Below, piece after piece: positions 33,480-40,575 of a DNA stretch of 64,000 nucleotides (position 1 is the first letter of the stretch; the number at the start of each line of letters is the position of its first letter). The notes under the pieces are model-generated. The model was given only the letters and a program-made list of their open reading frames with translations, was not told where the DNA came from and ran no database searches. Origin of the DNA: Anaerocolumna sp. AGMB13025 (GTDB lineage: Bacteria; Bacillota; Clostridia; Lachnospirales; Lachnospiraceae). The DNA lies in assembly GCF_029689925.1 (NCBI RefSeq), contig NZ_CP121445.1:6568501-6632500 (forward strand), in the 5' to 3' direction. Both the position numbers and the translations under genes were made by a program.

Positions 33480-34694
33480 CTATTCTTCTGCCGTTTCCTT
33501 AACCGGTACCGCAAAGCATATCTGGGTCGTATTCTTATAATAACTATCGGTATAGGTATACTTATTATCACCGGTAAGATAATTAATCCAAGCTTCCGGT
33601 GAAGGAAAGACTGCTGAATAAACCGGCATTGTTACCGGATCGACATTACCGTATTCATCTATCTCTAACAGCACAAAATCCCGGCCCAGTTGTGCTTTGG
33701 GATTCTCTAAGAGATAGTTCTTAAGGATAACAGAGAAGTCAAAGAGCAGTGATATATTTATATTTGAAGCTTTATCCACCCGATAAAGGGGACTGATAAC
33801 GCGAAAAGATTCATCCGTAAAGCGGCTAATCGGCTCCTTTGGGGGATCAGCAGATAAGAGTGCCAGACTATCCGTGGCAACAGGTGAATCTGAATAAGGG
33901 TCCTCAACAAAATAACCTTCCACACCTTCTGCCTGACTGGGTATCATCACTGGTTTTGACTGTTCATAATTAACGAGTCCAAAAGTAGTTAATTGTAGTA
34001 AATTTAAATCCTTCAAGGCCTGAACAGGTAGTGATGGTGTAACAACCAGGGCATTTAAAGACATCACGTCTGAAAAACCTTCCTTCAGATTTTTTACATA
34101 GTCACTGAAGCTGCCATACTTATTCACATAGTCAGTCAGGCTGTCCGGTCGTATTGCTATGTATAAGGAACCGCGAGTATTAGTTTCATTAAAAAAGGCA
34201 TAATGTGGCGTTTCCATTGGATAGGACAAAAATTTTTCTAAATCACCGTCCCACTTCTGCTCGGCAGCTTTTTGTAAACTCTCCCATAACTCATCCGGGC
34301 TGTCCTCAGAAATAGGATTATAAAACACCTCATAATTATCAGAAAGTGGATTATCTGCTATAACAGCTTTAAAGACCTCCTCTACCTTAGGATATTCTCT
34401 GGTATCCAGACAGCGGTATTTGGGTTTTTCACCTTTTTGGGTAAAGACATTCATACGAATATAATAGCCTTCTTTTGTTTTGGCATAATAACCTTGTGAA
34501 TAATCTTTATTCCTATGCCAGCGTACCCATTCAAATTCCGGCACATCTCCATACTTTTCCTGAATAAATTCGGTCATTATGGATTTTGCATCTTTCTTTG
34601 AGTACCCCCTACCTTGGCAGCCTCCCATCAGTAATAAAGATAACAGCAAAATAAAAGCCAAGATGTACTTACTTTTTCTGGTGTGTTTCCTCAT
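33480..34694 (-). CDS. Predicted lipoprotein of unknown function
   Basis: 404 residues. A lipoprotein signal MRKHTRKSKYILAFILLLSLLLMGGC with lipobox LMGGC places it on the outer face of the membrane. The mature part (YGDVPEFEWVRWHRNKDYSQGYYAKTKEGYYIRMNVFTQ) is not a family I recognise; it has mixed strands and no repeats. AGGAGAAAAGGC precedes ATG 34694. Single gene. Hypothetical secreted binding or stress protein. Confidence 0.75.
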   Translation of the reverse strand: MRKHTRKSKYILAFILLLSLLLMGGCQGRGYSKKDAKSIMTEFIQEKYGDVPEFEWVRWHRNKDYSQGYYAKTKEGYYIRMNVFTQKGEKPKYRCLDTREYPKVEEVFKAVIADNPLSDNYEVFYNPISEDSPDELWESLQKAAEQKWDGDLEKFLSYPMETPHYAFFNETNTRGSLYIAIRPDSLTDYVNKYGSFSDYVKNLKEGFSDVMSLNALVVTPSLPVQALKDLNLLQLTTFGLVNYEQSKPVMIPSQAEGVEGYFVEDPYSDSPVATDSLALLSADPPKEPISRFTDESFRVISPLYRVDKASNINISLLFDFSVILKNYLLENPKAQLGRDFVLLEIDEYGNVDPVTMPVYSAVFPSPEAWINYLTGDNKYTYTDSYYKNTTQICFAVPVKETAEE

Positions 34695-35094
34695 GCCTTT
34701 TCTCCTTTGTTGTTTTTACTGGCCTTCTATAACGGACAGCTAATAAGCATCCCTATTAAGCAGTCATGCCAATAATCTTCTATGATAAATTTATATATCC
34801 TACCATAACATACCTACCCGGTATTTGTGAAGCTATGCCTTGTAATTATTTGAAATTTGATAATTAAGTGTTACTGTTCACAAGTGATAAACGCGACGTG
34901 TTTTTTGTCAGTGTAGCGAAGCGAAATTCACAGAAAACCGGAGAATAGCAGCGCCAAAACGCTGTTTTTGCGTTTTGTGTGCATCGCGAAGCGTGTTATT
35001 GTTCACATCACTGATGTTTTTAGCAGTGGTGTGAACAGTAACAATTAAGTGTTACTGTCCGCCTGCTTAACTATCTTATTTTGCACATATTAAC
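34695..35094. other. Intergenic region containing the 173-bp MITE-like element
   Basis: No gene is seen; apart from the element at 34870-35042 it is plain AT-rich sequence. Confidence 0.4.
34870..35042. mobile_element. MITE-like element (12-bp TIRs, 8-bp duplication)
   Basis: GTTACTGTTCAC at the left end and GTGAACAGTAAC at the right end are perfect terminal inverted repeats. AATTAAGT flanks both sides (34862-34869 and 35043-35050) as an 8-bp direct duplication. The interior has further small inverted repeats (GCGCCAAAACGC area) and no ORF. Its structure is that of a non-autonomous transposon. Confidence 0.7.
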
Positions 35095-35814
35095 TTATGG
35101 ATTTGTAACTAATGCCTTTAAAATATCCCTGATATCCCGGCTTTCTGAATATAGGAAATGCACCGGTTCATTGATATGCTCCAGATAATGGGCATCGGAA
35201 TTGCTTATAATATTGCACTGCTCCAGGTAGGGGTTTGAATTTCTTAAGCTATGAAGCTTAGATAAGTCCTTAAGCTCGGCACAGGAGAATTTAGAATCCG
35301 GCGGTATAAAGCCTAAATTAGATATCAGACTGTTAGTGGGTTTATCAATATGCGCTGGAATCATGATTCCCTGATACTGCTTCACTAAATCATAAACCCG
35401 GTCGAAGGAGATATTGGTTGCATTGATTAAGAGATTGGCTTCCTTACCTATAATTTCATCCCTTTCATTGCAGATCTCCTGTTTTCCGAATATGTTTTCC
35501 TCGTTGGGAAAGGGTATTAACTGCCCATACACGTATTCATCAAACTTCATGGCTTCTTCCAGGGTAGGAAATAAGCATACCACATGTACCTCTTCCAAAG
35601 TACATAACTCCATTCCGGGTATTGCAATAATCCCGTAGTCCTCAGCAATTTTTAAAAAGGCAGGACAATTCTTACAAGAGTTATGATCGGTAAGTGCGAT
35701 TACTTCCAGTTGTTTTACCACTGCCATACCGACGATATTGCCGGGGGTCATATCTGCATCGCCGCAGGGTGATAAACAGGAATGAAGATGAAGATCATAG
35801 CTGAATGGAAGCAT
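35095..35814 (-). CDS. PHP-domain phosphoesterase of hydrogenase cluster
   Basis: About 239 residues. YDLHLHSCLSPCGDADMTPGNIV, ALTDHNSCKNCPAF, PGMELCTLEEVHVVCLF, and IPAHIDKP with SDAHYLEHI carry the metal-binding His/Asp residues of the PHP family (polymerase-and-histidinol-phosphatase type). Start ATG 35814 gives the usual short lead before YDLH; starts at 35823 and 35847 are possible, all inside the preceding DRTGG gene. PHP proteins regularly accompany sensory hydrogenases in Clostridia; substrate unknown. Confidence 0.82.
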   Translation of the reverse strand: MLPFSYDLHLHSCLSPCGDADMTPGNIVGMAVVKQLEVIALTDHNSCKNCPAFLKIAEDYGIIAIPGMELCTLEEVHVVCLFPTLEEAMKFDEYVYGQLIPFPNEENIFGKQEICNERDEIIGKEANLLINATNISFDRVYDLVKQYQGIMIPAHIDKPTNSLISNLGFIPPDSKFSCAELKDLSKLHSLRNSNPYLEQCNIISNSDAHYLEHINEPVHFLYSESRDIRDILKALVTNP

Positions 35815-36142
35815 GGAGTAATTCATGCACCATAAGAGATGCATCAAATATGGGCTTTTCGGTACAAAGTACCGTAATCTTTTGAAGCTTAGCCTTATTC
35901 AGTGCTGCTTCATCAAGCACCGCCCCCTCGGCTAAGATGATACAGGCAATATCGGCAAGGACAGCTACCGCCAGTGTATTAATATTACCCATCACTGTGA
36001 CCCAGGCAGCATCTGTGGGAGCCTTACCCATGGCAATGCTTAATAAATCACAGCAAAAAGGCTTTGTTATAACCCGGTCTAACTTATCTCCTGCATGTAT
36101 CACTTTAAATATATTCTTATCAATTAAATCCTGTACTGTCAT
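35795..36142 (-). CDS. DRTGG-domain protein (hydrogenase-linked)
   Basis: 115 residues from ATG 36142, preceded by GGAGGTAATA (in-frame ATG 36163 lacks such a site). The start MTVQDLIDKNIFKVIHAGDKL and the following ITKPFCCDLLSIAMGKAPTDAAWVTVMGNINTLAVAVLADIACIIL are the DRTGG fold, a possible small-ligand regulatory module. Paralogue of the protein at 38344-38694. Acts in the same operon as the sensory-type hydrogenase and PHP protein. Confidence 0.8.
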   Translation of the reverse strand: MTVQDLIDKNIFKVIHAGDKLDRVITKPFCCDLLSIAMGKAPTDAAWVTVMGNINTLAVAVLADIACIILAEGAVLDEAALNKAKLQKITVLCTEKPIFDASLMVHELLHASIQL

Positions 36143-36290
36143 TATTACCTCCATCTGCTGCATGAAGCGGCAAACTATACTTAGCTAAAAACATCCTCAG
36201 TCTTTTGCCAGTTCTAAATAATCTTCTATTCAATCCTGACTCAATTTCAAACGATTTTATGATATCCTTCTTGGCAGGAACACGGCTCAT
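36120..36290 (-). CDS. Possible small basic protein in hydrogenase operon (56 aa)
   Basis: ATG 36290 lies two bases after the stop of the sensory-type hydrogenase, and the frame runs 56 codons to overlap the DRTGG start by 23 bp. The product MSRVPAKKDIIKSFEIESGL... is rich in Arg/Lys and not recognised. No strong ribosome site; coupling to the upstream stop is possible. It would fill an otherwise odd 150-bp gap. Confidence 0.35.
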   Translation of the reverse strand: MSRVPAKKDIIKSFEIESGLNRRLFRTGKRLRMFLAKYSLPLHAADGGNNDSTGFN

Positions 36291-36292
36291 CG

Positions 36293-37609
36293 TTAGAGAC
36301 TGGCTTCCGGTTCCGTACTTTTAATAGGGCTGTCAAGCATGGACATCTCTCCGGATATCTTATGAATATATTCTCTTAGAATATGGATACAATCCTTTTC
36401 ACTGGCTACTCCACGTACTACGTCTTCTGCCAATGCCTTACAGGTAGGTGCCCCGCAGGAACCGCAGTCAAGACCCGGAAACCGTTCACACAGCTCCTCT
36501 ACCTTAGCCATCATGGCTATGCTTTCTTTCATATCCATGCCAAGTTTAAACACCGGTTCATACCTTACTTCCTCCGTCCAATATACATCGTTAACTTTAC
36601 TGTTGATCAAATGGTTGCAGGCCACCGGCATATATTTTCTAAGCCTCTTAATTTTTACCTTTGCCACAAAGGGATTCTCAACCGTCAGAACACCGCCTAC
36701 ACAACCGCCGCTGCAGGCATTTAGTTCTATGAATTCCAGGTTGCTGAATTTCTGGTCTTCTAAGTCCTCTAATACCCGGATTACGTTCTCAATTCCGTCC
36801 GCCGCAAGATAACTGTCGGTAAGAAGCCCTCCGGCTTCGCCACCGGCTCCTCCCCAGCTGATTCCTATCTTGCCTGAGATAGCAATTTCTTCGATATCCG
36901 AAGTCGCCTCCACCTCCTTCATAAGGGGTAAAAGTCTTTGATATACCTCCTTAATCGCAAGGACGCCGTCTACCTCACTTTTTTCTATCCCAAGAGGTAT
37001 CTTAACGGCACTGACCTTGGCAGGACAGGGGGATATGAATATAATGCCGATTTTGTCCCCAGGCAGACCGGTTTCTTTCATTGCCTTTTCCCTTGCTAAA
37101 GAAGCCGCTAAATCAACCGGCGCCTTAACCGGCAGCAGATGTTCAATCAGATTTGGAAACCGTACACGGATTAAACGCACCACAGAAGGACAGGCCGTAC
37201 TGATGAAAGGCCATTGATCCTTATGTTCCTCCACGTACTTTCTGGATATTTCTGAAACCAGCTCAGCCGCACCGCTGACTTCATACACATCATCAAAGCC
37301 CATGCGTTTTAGTGCAGTCAATACAATATTTACATCATCCAGATTATTAAATTGTCCGTAAAGGGACGGTGCAGGCAGCGCTACGGTATATTCATAATTA
37401 TTCAATATACTTAACGGGTCATAAATCGCCAGTTTTGCATGATGGGGACAAATCCTGATACATTCTCCACAGTCAATGCAGAACTTCTTTGTAATTGCAG
37501 CTTTTCCGTTCCGAACCCGGATTGCCTGTGTGGGACAGCGTTTTATACAATTGATACAGCCCTTGCACAAACTTTCATCCAGCCGGACAGCAGTAAAGAA
37601 CTTATCCAT
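36293..37609 (-). CDS. Second sensory-type [FeFe]-hydrogenase homologue (no PAS)
   Basis: 438 residues. N-terminal 2x[4Fe-4S] (CKGCINCIKRCPTQAI, CIDCGECIRICPHHAK), H-cluster domain with L1 STACPSVVR, L2 FISPCPAKVSAVK and L3 ELNACSGGCVGG, then a C-terminal Fe-S motif CERFPGLDCGSCGAPTCKALAEDVV. L1 has Ala for the first Cys of TCCP, and L2 lacks the usual Glu, so it is likely a sensor or redox relay and not an efficient enzyme. GGGGAGGAGT precedes the start. Operon: this gene, a small ORF, DRTGG, PHP. Confidence 0.85.
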   Translation of the reverse strand: MDKFFTAVRLDESLCKGCINCIKRCPTQAIRVRNGKAAITKKFCIDCGECIRICPHHAKLAIYDPLSILNNYEYTVALPAPSLYGQFNNLDDVNIVLTALKRMGFDDVYEVSGAAELVSEISRKYVEEHKDQWPFISTACPSVVRLIRVRFPNLIEHLLPVKAPVDLAASLAREKAMKETGLPGDKIGIIFISPCPAKVSAVKIPLGIEKSEVDGVLAIKEVYQRLLPLMKEVEATSDIEEIAISGKIGISWGGAGGEAGGLLTDSYLAADGIENVIRVLEDLEDQKFSNLEFIELNACSGGCVGGVLTVENPFVAKVKIKRLRKYMPVACNHLINSKVNDVYWTEEVRYEPVFKLGMDMKESIAMMAKVEELCERFPGLDCGSCGAPTCKALAEDVVRGVASEKDCIHILREYIHKISGEMSMLDSPIKSTEPEASL

Positions 37610-37634
37610 TTCTTACTCCTCCCCAATTTCTTCA

Positions 37635-37659
37635 TGTATTGGCTTGCCAAGTCAATACA
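37635..37659. promoter_or_regulatory. 25-bp palindromic operator candidate
   Basis: TGTATTGRCTTG and CAAGYCAATACA meet around one central base, with one mismatch, about 25 nt before the ATG at 37609. One-base spacing favours a DNA operator over an RNA hairpin. The core is TTGGC..GCCAA-like. Confidence 0.5.
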
Positions 37660-37759
37660 TAATCTAGTCGGATATAACAGCAGTACTTTATAAATCAAAA
37701 CACTTAGAATTTTTCTGTGTTCTCTTCTATTTACTCTTAGTAATCAAGTAAGTATTGTA

Positions 37760-37788
37760 TTAATATAACTACGTTAATTTTTAGACAA
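37760..37788 (-). promoter_or_regulatory. Promoter of second sensory-type hydrogenase operon
   Basis: Minus-strand TTGTCT (37788-37783), 17-bp spacer, TATTAA (37765-37760); leader of about 150 nt containing the palindrome at 37635-37659. Confidence 0.4.
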
Positions 37789-37924
37789 TATATTATTTTC
37801 TGTATATTAATGCTGCTTTTCATTCTTCTGATACAACATATTATAGATTTTTCCTAAGAACCTAAGAACGCTTCCTATTTAAAAGAGATTTTATCATTAC
37901 AGGTAAAATCCTTTCCTCGTCTTT

Positions 37925-38347
37925 TTAAGGAAAGACTTTCATAATAACCGTAGTCCCGACTCCAAGCACTGTCTGGATTTCCATGTCATCGGAATACTTC
38001 TTCATATTGGGAAGACCCATTCCGGCTCCAAAACCCAGGGCTCTAACATTATCCGGGGCAGTGGAATAACCGTCCTGCATAGCCAGTTCAATATCGGGAA
38101 TGCCAGGACCTTTATCTGCTAATACCATTAGGATTTCATCGGCAGAAATCGTTACATCAATGGTACCTCCCTTAGCATGGATTACCATATTGATTTCGCC
38201 CTCATACATGGCAATCGCAACCTTGCGCACCACTTCGGGACTGACTCCCATCTGCTTTAATTTACTTTTAACATCACTAGAGGCCTCTCCCGCTCTGGTA
38301 AAATCATCAGGAGAAACATGATAGGTTAAGTGAATTTGGTTATTCAA
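37925..38347 (-). CDS. RsbW-like anti-sigma/serine kinase ATP-binding protein
   Basis: 140 residues. A HATPase (GHKL) fold with N-box KVAIAMYEGEINMVIHAKGG, G1 box VLADKGPGIPDIELAMQDGYST and G2 GFGAGMGLPNMKKYSDDMEIQTVLGVGTTV. This is the RsbW/SpoIIAB class, which binds or phosphorylates anti-anti-sigma-type partners. Start overlaps the stop of the DRTGG gene by 4 bp. Likely antagonist of the SpoIIE-type phosphatase at 24725 in a partner-switch of the hydrogenase cluster (inference). Confidence 0.85.
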   Translation of the reverse strand: MNNQIHLTYHVSPDDFTRAGEASSDVKSKLKQMGVSPEVVRKVAIAMYEGEINMVIHAKGGTIDVTISADEILMVLADKGPGIPDIELAMQDGYSTAPDNVRALGFGAGMGLPNMKKYSDDMEIQTVLGVGTTVIMKVFP

Positions 38348-38694
38348 TCGGATGCACCTCCATGCAAACCTTTTTCGTAGAGCATTCCGCAGGCGGTAAA
38401 CATTCTGTGTTCTGTAGACAATAAGACAATTCCACTTATCTTAGCTAAGTCAATCATAGCTTCATCGGGCTTCTTACCACGGACAAACACAATACAGATA
38501 ATATCCATCATCTCTGCTGTCCTGATTACCTGGGGATTACACAAACCGGTCAAAAGCACCGACTGATCCTTAACAAAAGCCAGCACATCACTCATCATAT
38601 CGGCACCACAGGCCGTATGAACTTCTTTTCCTAAATATTGTTCTCCGTATAAAAGATCTGCCTCCAATATCACCTTTACATCATTTACGGTCAT
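38344..38694 (-). CDS. DRTGG-domain protein 2
   Basis: 116 residues from ATG 38694, with GGGAG 7 nt before it (an in-frame start at 38868 adds 58 unlikely residues). MTVNDVKVILEADLLYGEQYLGKEVHTACGADMMSDVLAFVKDQSVLLTGLCNPQVIRTAEMMDI is the same fold as the product of 35795-36142. First gene of an operon with the RsbW-like kinase. Confidence 0.8.
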   Translation of the reverse strand: MTVNDVKVILEADLLYGEQYLGKEVHTACGADMMSDVLAFVKDQSVLLTGLCNPQVIRTAEMMDIICIVFVRGKKPDEAMIDLAKISGIVLLSTEHRMFTACGMLYEKGLHGGASD

Positions 38695-38749
38695 AAAAAC
38701 CTCCCAGTATGCAATTCTAACAGTAATTTCATCTTTGCGAAACAAATAT

Positions 38750-38778
38750 AGTATAACATTACCAAAGGTTTTTTTCAA
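38750..38778 (-). promoter_or_regulatory. Promoter of DRTGG-RsbW operon
   Basis: Minus-strand TTGAAA (38778-38773), exact 17-bp spacer, TATACT (38755-38750). Divergent from the trimeric hydrogenase operon. Confidence 0.7.
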
Positions 38779-38884
38779 CTTAATATAATTTCTTAGAATA
38801 AAATAGAAAATTAGTGGGCAAACTAGTAAGTTATGTGAATTTTCGTTTATATGTAGATTTTTTATCAATAACGTGCTATACTGA

Positions 38885-38913
38885 TGTTGTTTGTCGACAG
38901 AGAGTTGTATAAT
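38885..38913 (+). promoter_or_regulatory. Promoter of NuoE-like (hydC) operon
   Basis: TATAAT (38908-38913) with a weak -35 TGTTGT 17 bp upstream (38885-38890). The spacer contains the palindrome TGTCGACA (within 38890-38901), a possible operator. Confidence 0.45.
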
Positions 38914-39005
38914 AAGTGTTTTCTTATACCGTATCTCTGCCGTAGTTTAAGTATATCAACAGAAGTGTATTAACAGAACAAGATTAGAATCAAGGAGGTT
39001 AAAAG

Positions 39006-39500
39006 ATGGGTTCCCAGAAAAAAACAGTCCCTTTTGCCGGATCTAAGGAGCAAGAAGCGGAACTTCTTAAAGTCATTGATGAACACAAGAGTGACAAAGG
39101 CGCATTGATGCCAATACTGCAGAAAGCGCAGCAAATTTATGGATACCTTCCAATTGAAGTACAGACCATAATATCAAACCAAATGGACATACCATTGGAA
39201 AAAGTTTACGGTGTTGTGACATTTTATTCACAATTTTCGTTAAATCCGAAAGGAAAATATAAAGTTTCCGTATGTTTAGGTACAGCCTGCTATGTAAAAG
39301 GTTCCGGTGATATCTACAACAAATTAATGGAACTACTTAAAATTGATGGCGGTGAATGTACCCCCGACGGAAAATTCTCATTAGATGCCTGTCGTTGTAT
39401 CGGTGCCTGCGGTTTAGCGCCCGTACTGACTATTAACGAAGATGTATACGGCAGATTAACCGTTGACGAGCTTTCAGACATCTTAGCTAAATACGAATAA
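39006..39500 (+). CDS. hydC: NuoE-like subunit of trimeric [FeFe]-hydrogenase
   Basis: 164 residues. The thioredoxin-like [2Fe-2S] domain with CLGTACYVKGS and later DACRCIGACG supplies the four cysteines; the N-terminal helix region (LKVIDEHKSDKGALMPILQKAQQIYGYLP) is full length, unlike the short 22543 protein. Subunit of the NAD-dependent, commonly electron-bifurcating HydABC complex. AAGGAGG precedes ATG 39006. Separated from hydB by an ATPase gene and a second Trx-like ferredoxin gene. Confidence 0.92.
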   Translation: MGSQKKTVPFAGSKEQEAELLKVIDEHKSDKGALMPILQKAQQIYGYLPIEVQTIISNQMDIPLEKVYGVVTFYSQFSLNPKGKYKVSVCLGTACYVKGSGDIYNKLMELLKIDGGECTPDGKFSLDACRCIGACGLAPVLTINEDVYGRLTVDELSDILAKYE

Positions 39501-39514
39501 CACATAGTAATCCT

Positions 39515-40072
39515 ATGATGACAGAACTTTCTCTTAATGTATTGGATGTGGTTCAAAATTCCATTCGTGCGAATGCGGATTTCATACAGATTCAGGTGGT
39601 AATTAACAGTGAACAGGATAGCCTGACTATTACAATTACTGATAACGGCCTCGGAATGACAAAAGAACAGATAATCAAAGCTGAAGATCCTTTTTATACA
39701 ACCAGGACGACAAGACCTGTGGGACTCGGGCTTCCGTTTTTTAAGTATGCAGCAGAAGCCACCGGCGGTGAATTTAAGATTAACTCAGAACCCGGAAGGG
39801 GTACGAAAGTTACTGCGGTATTTGGTTTATCCCATATTGACCGTATGCCTTTAGGTGATATGACCAGTACGATACATGCCTTAATTACATTAAATCCAGA
39901 TATAGATTTTTTATATATCTATCAAGTAAATGATAATAGTTTTAAATTAGATACTCGTGAGTTTAGAGAGATCCTTGACGGTATGCCGTTTAACGTACCA
40001 GAAGTATCCGTCTATATTAAAGAATATCTTACTGAAAACCATATAGAAATAGACGCCGGACGAATTTTTTAA
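39515..40072 (+). CDS. HATPase (histidine-kinase-like) protein of hydrogenase cluster
   Basis: 185 residues. The GHKL ATP-binding fold has N-box LSLNVLDVVQNSIRANADFIQI, G1 ITDNGLGMTKEQII and GLGLPFFKYAAEATGGEFKINSEPGRGTKV; no His phospho-acceptor and no sensor domain. The C-terminal ~70 residues are unusual. Placed 14 bp after hydC, a recurrent place in clostridial hydrogenase operons; may act as a small kinase or switch. Start ATG 39515 or 39518. Confidence 0.8.
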   Translation: MMTELSLNVLDVVQNSIRANADFIQIQVVINSEQDSLTITITDNGLGMTKEQIIKAEDPFYTTRTTRPVGLGLPFFKYAAEATGGEFKINSEPGRGTKVTAVFGLSHIDRMPLGDMTSTIHALITLNPDIDFLYIYQVNDNSFKLDTREFREILDGMPFNVPEVSVYIKEYLTENHIEIDAGRIF

Positions 40073-40129
40073 ACTGTTGCCTATTATTAACGTGCTGTGA
40101 TGAACACCTTGCTTTAAAGCTTATCTGTT

Positions 40130-40162
40130 TTGTCATGGTTTATTTTGATAAATATTTAACAG
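40130..40162 (+). promoter_or_regulatory. Internal promoter with Rex-like site before hydB cluster
   Basis: TTGTCA (40130-40135), 17-bp spacer, TATTTA (40153-40158). TTGATAAATATTTAACAG (40145-40162) covers the -10 and differs at two positions from the Rex consensus. Confidence 0.5.
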
Positions 40163-40197
40163 ATTAAATGTCTAATTTTTAACAAGGAGGATATTAT

Positions 40198-40572
40198 ATG
40201 AAAACTCTTGAAGAGTTAAAAGCGATCAGAGAAAAGATGCAGGGCCAAGTTGGCTTACGTTCTGAAAATGAAAGCCAGACCAGAGTTGTAGTAGGTATGG
40301 CTACCTGTGGTATTGCAAGCGGTGCAAGACCCGTATTAACTGCTCTTTCTGATGCTGTTCAGACTAAGAATTTAACTAACATTGCAGTTACCCAAACCGG
40401 TTGTATCGGTTTATGCCAATATGAACCAATCGTAGAAGTATTTGAACCTGGTAAAGATAAAGTTACCTATGTAAAGATGACAGCCGAAAAGGCCTTAGAA
40501 GTTGTAGAACAACATCTAATCCGTGGTCAGGTCGTTAGCAAATACACCATCAGCTCTGAAGGGAGGCTTTAA
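40198..40572 (+). CDS. [2Fe-2S] thioredoxin-like ferredoxin (hydrogenase-associated)
   Basis: 124 residues. GMATCGIASGARPVLTAL and QTGCIGLCQYEPIVEVF carry the four cysteines of the thioredoxin-like ferredoxin fold that also begins NuoF-like subunits. Start ATG with AAGGAGG; ends 3 bp before hydB. Either a free electron carrier or an accessory subunit of the trimeric hydrogenase. Confidence 0.88.
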   Translation: MKTLEELKAIREKMQGQVGLRSENESQTRVVVGMATCGIASGARPVLTALSDAVQTKNLTNIAVTQTGCIGLCQYEPIVEVFEPGKDKVTYVKMTAEKALEVVEQHLIRGQVVSKYTISSEGRL

Positions 40573-40575
40573 AAC

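Larger units (their letters stand above)
37610..37924. other. Regulatory intergenic region before second sensory-type hydrogenase
   Basis: No gene. It contains the promoter at 37760-37788 and the palindrome at 37635-37659. Confidence 0.4.
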
